From: Porodaedalea pini
Lineage: Eukaryota; Basidiomycota; Agaricomycetes; Hymenochaetales; Hymenochaetaceae
DNA length: 64,000 nucleotides
Assembly: GCA_002794775.1 (NCBI GenBank)
Contig: NBAY01000123.1
Span: 1 to 64,000 of the forward strand
Reading direction: 5' to 3'
Shown here: positions 18,541 to 29,926 of the stretch, piece by piece
Numbering within the stretch: the first letter of the stretch is position 1
How the letters are laid out: each line of letters opens with the position of its first letter
Position numbers and translations under genes: made by a program
The notes under the pieces: model-generated
What the model was told of the DNA's origin: nothing
What the model saw: the letters and a program-made list of their open reading frames with translations, nothing else
Databases searched by the model: none

Positions 18541-21500
18541 ATGTCCAACTACTACTTCTTAGAAGGTTTGATTTTGTGTTGCGCATCCTCCCCTGTCTGA
18601 CACATTCTGTAGTTTTGCGAGCTGAAGATGTCGTCTACAATTGAACAATCAGCGCATCCACAGCAACTTGAAGACGCCGAACCTTTACATCAAGGCGCTG
18701 GTTGGCGAAGATGTCAATAGGACGGGGGTCATTCAGAACTTGTCGCCCAGCTGGAACGAAACTCTTATCTTGTCAGTGTTGCCGCTGATTTGGCTTCTGC
18801 GATCTTGACTGAATTTCTATTGCAGTCCGTACTTGGAGGCGACTATGGTTCTCAAGATCGAATTATACCACAAATCCTCACTTTTATCAGACGTCTGCAT
18901 CGGATATAACGACATAGGGCTTATCGAACTATTGCAGAAGTGCGTTGGCGGCAAAGGTACGCTTCGGTCGAGTTTGATATGATATCGGACTGAATTGAAA
19001 TGTAAATAATAGAATTCCAGCTAACCTTACGCCCGCCGGCTGATCAATCGGCAACCTCCGAAGCCGGTGTTGTTTTTTTACGCCTTGCGGTCAACGATGA
19101 GATGTCTAGCGTCCGAGATGGTCTTATCAGTGCGCGAAAGGATATTGAGCAGCGTGGAATCATGCGGACCGCAGACAGAGGAAATCTGGTGGTTGACTTC
19201 ATTCACTCACTGGGTAACGGTGCCGATGCGTACAAAGCTGTGGGAAATCTTTGCACGAAGCTGGATATATATGTAGAATCTCTAAATGAAATCTCCGAGG
19301 TATGTTTTGACTTTTAGCGCGCAGAACAACATCGCTGAGTACAATCAGATTCACCCATACCTGAATGCGGCTTGGAAAGTGGCCTCGGCTCTGTACAATG
19401 TAAGCACTAAATATGAACGGCGGCTCGAGAATTTCTAATCCTGTCTCCGGATAGAGCATGTCAAAGCAGATCAAATGTGACAAGAAGGCCGTCGATCTCC
19501 TGCGTACGATGGAAGATGCCTTCTCTTTTATCCTCGACACCCAGTCGCTTCGCAACAAATCTTCGAATCTCGAGAAAACCATAATCAAACTTCTGAAGCA
19601 AGCAACCGAGTGTTGTTTGTTTCTGAGGCAATATGCCCGCCATGGGTTCACTAGTGAGTTTGCATTCTCCATCAGGATTTCACACGAGGATAACATTTTC
19701 AACAGGGCGGATGTTAGGCTCAGGCAACAGCCAAAAGATAGACGAGTTTGCCAAGTCTTTCGTCGACCTGAAAAATGCAATCGATTCGGGTCTCGTTCTC
19801 GACACAGCTATTCTAGTTGCACAAATGTATCAAAAGGTCGAAGTTTTGTGTACGTGTATGTTGAATGCCGTCACTAAGCTCCACTAAACTTCTCAAAACC
19901 AGATCTCGAACAGAGGCTTAAGCCTCATCAACTGAGTGCTTTCGACCGACCCCGATGCCTTCCTGGGACACGTGTCGAAATACGAAACCAGATTATCGGC
20001 TGGTTCTTTTCGGAAACTATTCAGAACACGCTTTGGTTATATGGTGTCGCCGGGTCTGGGAAAAGTACCGTTACGATGACCATTGCCAAGGACCTACAGG
20101 ATATGTCCCGCCTCGGATGCTTCCTATTTTTTGTACGAGGAAAGAGCCAGCCAGATTCCTTGATACGAACCATTGCGTACAGTCTTGCTTCCTTCGATTC
20201 ATCTGTCAAGCCGTTCTTCCTCGACGCTGTTGAGCGAAATAGCAATATCGCACTAGCGCCAGCCGAGGACCAGTTCGAGCAGCTCCTCTTACAGCCACTA
20301 ATTTCCGCCGCACCCTCCGTTCAAGGGCCGGTTGTAATCATCCTAGATGCACTGGACGAGTGCGGTACGCCTCATGATAGGCAGAGGCTGATGCAGCTTT
20401 TTCGGGACAGGCTTTCGAAAGTTCCTCCGAAGTTCCGGTTCCTCATTACAAGTCGACGGGAACCCGACATTGATAAGGCGTTGTCAATTCAGCCGCTTTT
20501 TGTCCGTGCAATCGAATTGGACTACACGTCGGCAGCTAGAGCTGATGTTCATCGCTACATTTCCCATGAGATGGATCGAATCGTTCGCGCCCCGTTGTCC
20601 ATATCACCAGAATGGCCATGGGACACAAATATGACCGTTCTTGATAAGGCAGCAGATGGGCTATTCATTTGGGCGTCGACAGCTGTGAAATTGATCTCAG
20701 CCAGTGACGATCCATTCAGAAAACTCGAGGAACTGGTTGCAGATTCACGTAGGATGGTGCGTCTCGGCCTCTCTGACCTGTATAGCGCAGTTCTTCGAAG
20801 TTCGGGAATCAATTGGGAGGACGAAATATCGAGGACTCGGTTTTCACAAGTATTTGGTTTAATCCTCGCTTGTGAGGTTCCTCTGACGGACACATTCATT
20901 AACCTGGTTCTGGAATTCCCGCCCGAGAGATCGTCCAGCCTGATCCTCTCGAAGCTACAGTGTCTGCTTTCGTATTCACCTGATACTCCTATCCGTCTTT
21001 TCCACACTTCATTCTACGATTATCTCACATCACCAGATCGAACCAGCGATCCTTGGCACACTGAACTTGCTTCGCTTGAAAGGCCATTAGTTCCCGTTAT
21101 GTGGTGCTTTGAGACGATGAAGATGGAGCTTAGGTTCAACATTTGCGACATCGGGACGTCTTACGTGCCGAATAGCCGCATCCCCGGTCTTCAAGATCGT
21201 ATCAAAACGAACATAACACCAAATTTGGCTTACGCTTGCCGTGCATGGGCTCATCATCTTTGTGAAGCCTCATTTACAGCCACATTACTGGATGAATTAA
21301 TCGATTTTCTTCATAACCGACTTTTGTTCTGGCTTGAAGTATTGAGCCTTACTGGCAAGCTCGGCATTGCTGGTCCACTATTGAATGTTGCTCAATCATG
21401 GGCTGCGGTGAGAAGACATTTACGTCGATACGGTTGAGTGATGTCGCTGACCATGAAGTAGGAACACGACCTAAACTCAGCTTTCCTGGAGAGCGCCCGC

Positions 21501-22841
21501 GTACTAGTCGATTCATTTTTGCCGTCGATCTCTCAAAGCACACCGCACATCTATGTTTCCGTGCTTGCTTTTATGTCGGACGGAACGGAGATCTCAGATC
21601 ATCTCAAAAAGCATACATCTTCGCTAGTCCGTGTAGATCGAAGAGGATTGCGAAAGGAGTCAGAAGAATTCGAGACTTTTGAAGGACACACGGGTACGGT
21701 CGAGTCCGTTGCCTTCTCGCCCGAAGGCAAGCAAATCATCTCAGGCTCGGGCGATAAGACTATCAGAGTCTGGGATGCTGAAAACGGCCAGCTCGTCTCT
21801 GGACCTTTCAAAGGACACACGGGCTCGGTCAATTCCGTTGCATTCTCGCCCGATGGCAAGCAAATCGTCTCAGGCTCTGACGATTGGACTGTCAGAGTAT
21901 GGGATGCAGAGAACGGGCATCTCGTCTCTGGACCCTTTGAAGGACACATGAGTTTGGTCCTGTCCGTTGCATTCTCGCCCGATGGCAACCGAATCGTCTC
22001 AGGCTCTTGCGATAGGACTATCAGAGTGTGGGATGCAGAAAACGGCCAGCTCGTCTCTGGACCCTTCGAAGGACACACGCACTGGGTCTTGTCCGTTGGC
22101 TTCTCACCTGATGGCAACCGAATCGTCTCAGGCTCCGGCGATAGGACTATCAGAGTGTGGGATGCAGAAAACGGCCAGCTCGTCTCTGGACCCTTCAAAG
22201 GACATACGGACTGCGTCTCGTCCGTTGGCTTCTCGCCAGATGGCAACCGAATCGTCTCAGGCTCCGGCGATAGGACTATCAGAGTGTGGGATGCAGAAAA
22301 CGGCCAGCTCGTCTCTGGACCCTTCGAAGGACACACGCACTGGGTCTTGTCCGTTGGCTTCTCGCCCGATGGCAACCGAATCGTCTCAGGCTCCGACGAT
22401 AAGACGATCAGAGTGTGGGATGCAGAGAACGGCCAGCTCGTCTCTGGACCCTTCGAAGGGCACACGATCGCGGTCTTGTCCGTTGGCTTCTCGCCCGATG
22501 GCAAGCGAATCGTTTCAGGCTCAGAAGATATGACTATCAGAGTCTGGGATGCAGAGAACGAGAAGGATGCTCGTCAGACTACTGAAAAGACCTCGAGCAG
22601 CATGTCTACTATAGGGACATCGGCTCACGATGTTCCTTTAACCAATTGGACTGTGGCCGAAGATGGGTGGATATTGGGTGAAAAAGGAGAGCTCCTCCTA
22701 TGGGTCCCTGAAGATCAACGAGAGATGCTCTGGCACACCCGGAACACGGCAGTCTTCAGTTGTAGGTTTTCGACTAGGCTGGACTTTACGAATGCTGCTC
22801 TTGGGGAGCGTTGGCAGGAGTGCTTCACGTCTCCGACGTAA
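18541..22841 (+). CDS. NLR-like protein: C2-NACHT-WD40
   Basis: A protein of about 1290 residues with the layout of fungal NWD-type NLRs, the class that includes Podospora HET-E/HET-D incompatibility proteins. The N-terminus is C2-like (SNLKTPNLYIKALVGEDVNRT, SPSWNETLIL). A helical linker follows, then a NACHT NTPase near residues 360-560: VRI/EIRNQIIGWFF, Walker A GVAGSGKST, Walker B VVIILDALDECG, and FLITSRREPDI. A winged-helix/ARM region ends in an intron (21408-21461) that joins SWAA to EHDLNSAFLES. Seven 43-residue WD40 repeats (about residues 905-1200) and a conserved tail (DGWILGEKGELLLWVP, GERWQECF) complete it. At least eight introns. In exon 2 the frame changes at about 18642: LRAEDVVYN meets a TGA while the C2 frame resumes two bases on, so the very N-terminus may be broken or start elsewhere. 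Confidence 0.88.
21678..22580 (+). repeat. Seven tandem 129 bp WD40-coding units
   Basis: Seven in-phase units, each coding 43 residues of the form FEGHT..V.SV.FSPDGN.IVSGS.D.TIRVWD. Most positions are identical, also at the DNA level. Differences cluster just after GH (TGTVES, TGSVNS, MSLVLS, THWVLS, TDCVSS, THWVLS, TIAVLS) and in the GSxDxT turn. Units 4 and 6 carry the same THWVLS. Confidence 0.95.
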
Positions 22842-22935
22842 TTAGTTTTTGAGCTGTTCATAAAACAAATGCACATTTTGTCCCTCTATATTACTTAAGT
22901 GTATAAAAAGCAAGTCGTTTCAATCCGGAGAGGTA

Positions 22936-23737
22936 CCGTCATGGACCGGTCCTTGAAACAGCACATTTTATTTCAATTTTTACTCCATTTCTTCACTGAT
23001 TTTCTCGAACCAAAAAATATTAAATTAAAGCTATATCACTAAGGTCCATCTGTGCAAAATTTTGAGTGAAAAAAGTCAGGAATAAATGAGTTATGAATTG
23101 CACACATTTTGACTCTAAATCAGCATGTCACCGCTCCTTGAAACACAACTTTCCCACGCTCATCTTCACTCGGAATTTGAGCTATTGCTCTCATATATTA
23201 TTAATTTTATATGTAGAGTATTATAGATTAGTCTAGTATTTACTACTATCAATAATTATTACACATACTATTTTATTAGCATGAGTTATGTGGCAGAAGT
23301 GAGCAAGCTCAAGATGAGCTGCACAAGACATGACGCGGAAAGGGATGTGACATAAATGTGACACTTCAAAAAAGCGCTACACAACTTTCTGAATTTCTAC
23401 ACAACTCAATTTCTATCCATTTGACTTGAAAATTTGCAGACACATTCAATATATTTCTTAAAAAATGCAGTCTTTTTTTGTTCCAGCTGAAATGCATGTT
23501 TTATGAATGAATAGAGCCAACAACATTCTGAACCACTCAATTCTAGTACTTCTCACACCCATTTTACCCATAACTTTCTCAAATTCAACCCATTTTTCAT
23601 GGGTTTTTTTCTAAATAGCATAATTACACGAGTAGGCTGTTTTTATGCATTAATTTGAGCTGAGGGATATGTTGTTGAGCCAAAATAAATGGGGTGTTTC
23701 AAGGAGTGGGGGTGTTTCAAGGACCGGTCCATGACGG
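22936..23737. mobile_element. Non-autonomous inverted-repeat DNA transposon (Tc1/mariner-like MITE)
   Basis: An 802 bp AT-rich non-coding element with perfect 24 bp terminal inverted repeats (22936-22959 and 23714-23737; ends CCGTCATGGACC and GGTCCATGACGG). It is flanked on both sides by TA, as expected for TA-targeting transposons. A second nested inverted pair sits inside (about 23133-23148 and 23694-23709, CTCCTTGAAACAC and its complement). No transposase frame is present, so mobilisation would need a helper. It lies 94 bases after the NLR stop codon. Confidence 0.88.
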
Positions 23738-23739
23738 TA

Positions 23740-24306
23740 AATCACCTTCACTCGCACAAGTGAAATCATAAGTACAAAGCACGATAGCATTTCGAGTAAC
23801 ATCACGAAAATGTCTAAAATCTTGCACGGGCTTACATAGCTGTAGAAGATAGTAAATTATGTAAATTTTGTATATTATGTACAAGAGAATCTAGCGCACT
23901 CTCAAAATGATCAGAAATATACAAGTTGCCGCAAGATCGCCGCAAGTCTGATGCATATTGCCAAGTTAGGTCATACTGATCGTCACTTACAAGAATGGCC
24001 GGCCCTGAAGAAATATAGAAGAGAATACGGCGCAGCTTCAAAATGACATGGGATAATCTTACTTGTGGTTCTTGTCGTGTCTGGTAGAGTTCTTATATAA
24101 GGCCTGCAAGTCGTTATACGAGACTGGAAGTCTACTGGTTCATTATCACACCATTTAAATAATATAATAATAATGTATTTCTATTGCATCATTTATTGTA
24201 CAATTGAATTGTTCAAAATCGTAGCCGCGTCAAAATTATAGATAAAAGCAAAAGAAGAATAAAGAATCCAGGTTTGACGGTGTCCACAGGCGAAGTGAGG
24301 TGCAGG
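23740..24306. other. Intergenic region
   Basis: AT-rich. A 69-codon minus-strand frame (23832-24041) shows no recognisable domain. No other signal. Confidence 0.4.
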
Positions 24307-25935
24307 TTATAACTGCGACGAGTCGAGCAGGTCCTCGAACCGGAAGTGCATCGCGTACATGTCCATTCGCTCACCGTCCGGCCCCATCCCATCCATCCCA
24401 CCACCCATCGAGCCCATGGGACTCATCGACCCCATTGAGCCGAAGGCCGTCCACGGCGGCAGCCCCATGTCCAGTCCGATGTCCATTTCACAGAATACAT
24501 TCTGACTCTGCGTCTCTTGGTTCTGACCATGCGAGGAATTTGTGGCAGATTCGTCGCCGTCGCACAGCGTCTGCATCACCCACGCTGGCAAGCCGTAGTC
24601 GACCCACTCGCCAGCAACTGACGGATCTGGTGACTCAGGCAGCCCGTGCGGCAATGCGCGCTGACCCGGCACTTGAAGCTGTCCACCTGGCGATTGGCCA
24701 GTTGGCGAAGAGAATTGACCAGGGAGGAAGAGACGCGAGGACGAGGAGGAAGGAGGTGTTGGTGCGGAAAGCGGATCACCTGAAGAGGTTGAAGGCTCGC
24801 TAGGAATTTTGAGCTGCGTGAGCGTGCGAGGGCGAGGCTAAGCGGCGACAGGCACCTGCTCCTCGTATACCTGAAACATGGTATAGCATGCTACGAAGAA
24901 GGGCAGAAAAACCTACCTGCATCTCGCTGCCAGCAGTCGAGAAATCGGGAACCTGCCCTGGCATACCGTAGCTCATGGACTGCAGATGCGAGTTCGGGAA
25001 CTGGAAACCGCTCATTCCACCAAATTCCCCCTCTCTTTCCTGGCTGTGGCCATTCATCTGCAACCGCTGCTCGTCTTCGTTGCCCTCGTGCGTCGCAGGC
25101 GAGCCAACCGCCGAGCTTTTGTTCAAACCAGGCGCCGTCTCAAGCAGCCTCGGGATCTTGATTGTAGGAGGCGCAGGCGGGTAGAGGTCGGCTGTCATCG
25201 TCGGTGGCCGGTGCACCCGGTGCGCTCGTCGAACGGCTTCGAGCGGCGATTCTGCGGGAGGACAAAGCTAAGTGGTCCGGGAACCAAGCTTTGGGCTGTC
25301 TGAGTCGGGATCTGCGCGGAAAGCGAGTGTCCGTGTCCATGCCCGTGTCCACCGTGGTGCGAGTGCGAGTAGGAATACGTGTTGAGCAGGCCGGATTCGA
25401 GAGAGAAGCTCGCAAGAGCGTTGCCCGTGTCGATCGTAAGGCTCACTCCTGATCTAGAACCAGACGCGTAAGAGAACAAGGGCATCGAGAGGCTCAGTGC
25501 GAGCGAGAGTGTCTGACCTTGACCCTGGCCCTGCGATCCTCCAATTCGCTCATGTCGAAGTCCGCGAGATCCACCATCTCGGCTTCGTGCACGCTACCGC
25601 ACCCACCATTCGCAGAGCCATACGGACCATAGAGAGACCCGTCGGCGGAGAGCGAGTCGAGCTCGCTGAAATCTTCCGAACCGACGGTCGATGCAGATGA
25701 GGGGGCACTCGTGGTGCTGGTGGTGCTGGTAGTGGAGCACAAGGAATTGTTGCGGGCACGCGCGCTGGAACCGCGCACACAGCTGCTCGACTTGGTACGG
25801 TCACCACGCTCCTTCCCATCCTTCTCCTTCTTCACCTTCCCGCCCGCCGTCGACTCTGCCTTGCCCTTCTTCTCCTTGACAGTGCGTGTGGGCTGATAGA
25901 CGTACCAAGCGAGACTGTCCCAGTACTTGTGGACT
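24307..25935 (-). CDS. Low-complexity protein, possible transcriptional regulator
   Basis: I do not recognise the family. The minus strand has a chain of open segments joined by plausible short introns. An N-terminal piece (HKYWDSLAWYVYQP, then a Lys/Glu-rich stretch) is followed by Ser/Thr runs, an acidic part (VDLADFDMSELEDRRARV), a His/Gly-rich part with a run of HGHGHGH, a Pro-rich part (YPPAPPTIKIPRLLE), and a C-terminus with Met/Gly repeats ending MHFRFEDLLDSSQL. The composition (acidic, Ser, Pro, Gln/Gly patches) is like a transcription regulator, but no DNA-binding motif is secure. The exon between 25140 and 25480 is the weakest, and the start is not found; exons may extend to about 26170. 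Confidence 0.4.
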
Positions 25936-26282
25936 AGAGGCCAGTTAGACGAACTGTCTGTATACAGGGGCTACTCACCAATTTGAGTGGCATGAGCTTA
26001 TCTGACCTCTGTTTCCATCTACATTTTGACTAACATGCTCATTATATCCCAAAGACTGTGTGGACTTACTTTTGATGTGCTTGACAGATTTGCGACCGAG
26101 GGAGAGGCAGGCGATGGTGGTGGGAGAAAGCAAAGTGCAGCGACGCGTCGAGCACGTCTCGACGCGTTTTCTAAGTCCGCATTTTCTAAGTCCGCTAAGT
26201 GGTGAATCTTGTCTGATGCTCGTGTCCACCATCAGCATCCCAACCCTCAAGAATCCACTTATTTAATCAAACAGCTGCATCC

Positions 26283-27654
26283 GTGTACTCCATCTCTCCT
26301 GTTAGTACTGCCTCTACCTTCTCCCAATCCCCGCACCCACTCTCGGCGCTGCAGCAAGCGGCGCCTCAACCGTTGAAACAACCTCAAATCCCGAAGACGC
26401 ACCCAGCAAAAGCAAACTACGTGGCTTCCTTGGTCGGCAAGTCAAGCATTCTAATTGTCGGCAACCTTCCGAGGCGCGCACGCAAAGTCAATAGATAAAT
26501 TGGTTTTGTCCTGTTTCCCTAACTGACGTGCTCAACTCTAGATCAAGCTGTGAAAAGCCTGACCGATATTTGGCACCCCGAGAACATCCCAGTCGTCTTT
26601 TCAACTCAAACAGATATCACGACGGTGACGAAACAGCCGCCGTCTCTCAACGCCAACCACTAAAACATCAATTGGTTCAACTTCCTCGCCCTATTCACCC
26701 ATCACGCTTTCCTCGCCTCTTCCCCCTGCCCCATCCGACCCACCACACGCTTCAACATCAACGTCAGTCGTTTTCCCATCTGCCTTTCTCGCCGAGAATT
26801 TCGGCAGCAATGCCGCAACCGTCGTGTCCAAGAAGGATCTCGTTCCGATCGAAACATTTGTACAGGTCCTCCACCGTTCACGCACAACATGCAGCGTCCT
26901 GCAGTCGGCGCTCTGCTACATCAAGGCGGTGCGAGGGAAGGTGCCAGAGCTCGTGGAGCAAGAGAGGCTCGGCACGGGAGTGAGAGGCGAGCCGGAGTTG
27001 GATAAGAGGATCGTGAAGGAAGACGAGGCGTCTGCCTCGTCGAAGGCGAATACCTCTTTGGACACGTCCAACCTCTGCGGCCTTCCGACGGAATTGATGT
27101 CAAAGGACCCTTTCGACGCATCGTGTGTGCCGACAGTCCTCCAGATGGGCGCTTCGCTTCCATTAACTCAGTAGATGCAGACTCAAAGGCAGTCTAACGA
27201 CAAGCGTCGCAAGATTCCGGCAAAACAGCTCACGCCGCTGTCACCTCTTCCCTTGCCGCTCCTCTGCCCGCGGCGCATCTTCCTCGCCGCGCTCATTCTA
27301 GCATCAAAAATCTTACAGGATCGATGCTATTCGAATCGTGCATGGGTAAAGCTCTCCAGTCTCCCACTGCGGGAGGTTGGACACTGCGAACGTGCATTCG
27401 GCGATGCGTTTGGGTGGCGTCTCTCGGTCGGCATGAGCTCAACGCTGCCGCAGGAAGAGAACTCGCGCAGTATGCAACACACGAAAAGCGATGGTACAAT
27501 CGCATTTGGATCGTCTCCGGTTTCTGCAATGCGCAACGCGATGCACTTTCCGAGTCCACCTTGTCGGATGCAGGCACAAGTTCGGAATTTGGCCGTGCGC
27601 AGACGAAGGCAGGCATGGCAAATAGAGTACTCAGACGTGGTCCATGCTGGATAG
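26283..27654 (+). pseudogene. PCL-type cyclin, disrupted
   Basis: Matches the cyclin family that partners Pho85-like kinases in fungi. Exon 1 ends YVASLV and joins, through a GC-AG intron (GCAAGT donor near 26440, acceptor near 26541), to DQAVKSLTDIWHPENIPVVF. The cyclin box follows: LVPIETFVQVLHRSRTTC, LQSALCYIKAVRGKVPELV, then LLCPRRIFLAALILASKILQ, YSNRAWVKLSSLPLREVG and ERAFGDAFGWRL. Two lesions are visible. A one-base frame change lies at about 26660 (SLNANH then stop, while TKTSIGS continues in the next frame). An in-frame TAG at 27172-27174 lies between LPLTQ and MQTQRQS. No in-frame ATG is visible at the start. Introns cannot explain the first lesion, so I infer a pseudogene unless there are sequence errors. 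Confidence 0.7.
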
Positions 27655-28383
27655 CCTCACGACTGTTGATCTCGGGCTTGGGCTCGGGCTCCGTGGTCAT
27701 GTATAGGCTGATGCAACGACTTTCGCGACTTATGGATTTGGATGCGTAGGATATGGGTGCGGGCTACTGGTCTGGGCTACGCTGAGTTGGACTGTGCGGA
27801 GCTTGAGGGCCTTTCTTCGCTGGTTGTCGGGCGCTTGCTCGCGATCGCAGAGGCCTTCGCTCTTGTCGGTACGGCTTCGGCGCGCCTTCCACCTTGTACT
27901 CTCTTCTCTCCTCTTTTCTAAATTTCCTAGCAATACATGTGTCTCTTACACCCTTCCCTCCAACCGTACACCCAAGTATCTCATTCATCCATCCATTTGT
28001 GCGGCGCGACTTGTCCATTCACCATACACGGTCTCCTCTTCCTTTTCTCTCCTCGATTTTGTAATTCGGCTCGTATCTTCCGTAGATCTCTTTTTTCCTT
28101 CTCTTTACTTCATTGACTCGACTCTTGTTACTTCTATTATTCCATGTGCTCGAGCCCTTGCGAAGCATTTTCTCTATATTATACTACTGTCTCGTCTCAT
28201 CATCCGCTTTTCAGCCTTTCGGCTCTCAAGTTTTAGTGCTGGATTGGCGGCCCGAAAGGGGCAAGTGGGTTTGAATTTCCCACCGTGTGTGCATCTCTCC
28301 TGAAAACAAAGCAAATCTTGGACAGTGATTGAAGAGCTGATATCTGAAATGAGTGGATGATCAGACAAAAACACTATGATTAA
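27655..28383. other. Intergenic region
   Basis: Downstream of the cyclin. A long plus-strand frame at 27794-28303 is Ser/Leu/Phe-rich with no domain and follows CT-rich sequence; I do not regard it as a gene. Confidence 0.4.
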
Positions 28384-28830
28384 TGCACTACAGTTTAGAC
28401 ATTAGATTTTGGAAGGACATATAAGTGGCATATAATACAAGAAAAATAAATGTGCATTTCCTGTAAGCATCTATCTAACTTGTATTTATCTTGTATCCTA
28501 TGTGAAGGCTAATAAGAATATGATATACTGACTGACATGCTGACACCCAACATATAAACTGGTGAAGAGCCTTCCGGCTCCATTGTCAGGCATAATCAGT
28601 AGAATAAATACATTACAGCTCAGACATCAGACTTTCAGAGGGCATATAATCAGAATACAAAATGATAAAAGTATAGTATATTTTTTGTAATTATCTATCT
28701 GTCTTGTATATGCCTTGTATTGCACCAAAACTCTTGTAACGAGCTTGTATCCGACTCGAAGACATTTTGGCACATGACAAGCTGACTAACAGACTTTTAT
28801 TACCTTACAAGGTATACAAGGCTATACAGG
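28384..28830 (+). repeat. Imperfect tandem duplication of about 225 bp
   Basis: Two diverged copies (from about 28384 and about 28610). Shared blocks are CACTACAGTTTAGACATTAG versus CATTACAGCTCAGACATCAG, then GGACATATAA versus GGGCATATAA, then ATCTATCTAACTTGTAT versus ATCTATCTGTCTTGTAT, then CTGACATGCTGAC versus TGACAAGCTGAC. AT-rich and non-coding. Confidence 0.65.
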
Positions 28831-29926
28831 CGACGCGACTTTTTCGTGATGAATGCATCAACTCAGCAGGGGAGACACATGTTACGTCTGCCACCGCCCA
28901 CCCGCTCTCTCCTTCCCATTCGACGAATCTGGCGTAGGGAACAGAGCGACTCTCACTATTAGAGTGCGCAGAAATACTGGAAGAGGCTCGAAAGCAGGAA
29001 AATGCGGAGGGGAAGTGAGCGCTTTCCCGCAGCTTGGTTTTATACATGGTTTTCTTCGCGCTTCTTCCGTTATCCCGATACATTAATATTGATAATAATA
29101 TCGGACAGTTCATGATGATGGACGATAGCGACCACGTTTGTTACTCCTCTTATTTCAGTCGTCATTCTGCGTGTAATGTCGTCGGGACGCAGCATTCGCT
29201 ATCCATAGATCTATCGATCAATTCGCATACGCAGGTATCGTATTATCACAGTATCATCAGTACAGTGTACATAACGAAACAGAACACAACGAATGAACAG
29301 TCGGGACGGAACAGGAACGAAGAGAGAAAAGAGTGAATGGAGTTCTACAGAAACTTGTATGTACAGTATCTACGCACGTCCGACTAGAACAGATTGGAAT
29401 GAAGAGACGAACAGCAGTAATGCGCGGAACAGAACAGAACAGAACAGAAAGGTGTTGCATTTTGAGTACGGAGTACGCCTGACAGAGCAATGATCGAGGG
29501 AGTGAACGACGAATGATGAACAAAATCAATTGTGAACTCGAGAATACAACTAAACCTCAACTCAACCCTATCTCGCAGCCTGCCTTTCGAGATAAGTCCC
29601 GACCCAGTGCTTCCGCGATTCACGATTTTACAACGTATCCATCCTCTCCACCCTCCCAGCTCCCAACTCGCCAAATCATTTTATCATCATCGTCAAAGTA
29701 TCAGGGGTCAGAGTCTATTCCGCAAGTCCGACGTCCGCCAGAAACCCGTCCTCTGTCCTTGCCCTTGATTCTGAGTCTGACTTTGAATATGCTTCACAGC
29801 GGCAGAACTACTTCCCTTCCACCTATCCCACGCGAAAGTCAACTTTCAACATTCATCGCACACAAGACGCATCAGAGAACACTCACCGAGTCGGACTCAT
29901 ACCCAAACCCGCATTCGTACTCGCAC
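28831..29926. other. Intergenic region
   Basis: Short open frames only, with no recognisable product. An AGAACAG-type short tandem run (ACAGAACAGAACAGAACAGA) lies near 29431-29451. Confidence 0.4.

Noticed and set aside
20021..20245. Minus-strand frame over the Walker A region
   Set aside because: Shadow of the NACHT exon on the plus strand.
21599..22504. 301-codon minus-strand open frame opposite the WD40 repeats
   Set aside because: It is the antisense of the repeated units; the repetition keeps the frame free of stops. The plus strand has the clear WD40 signature.
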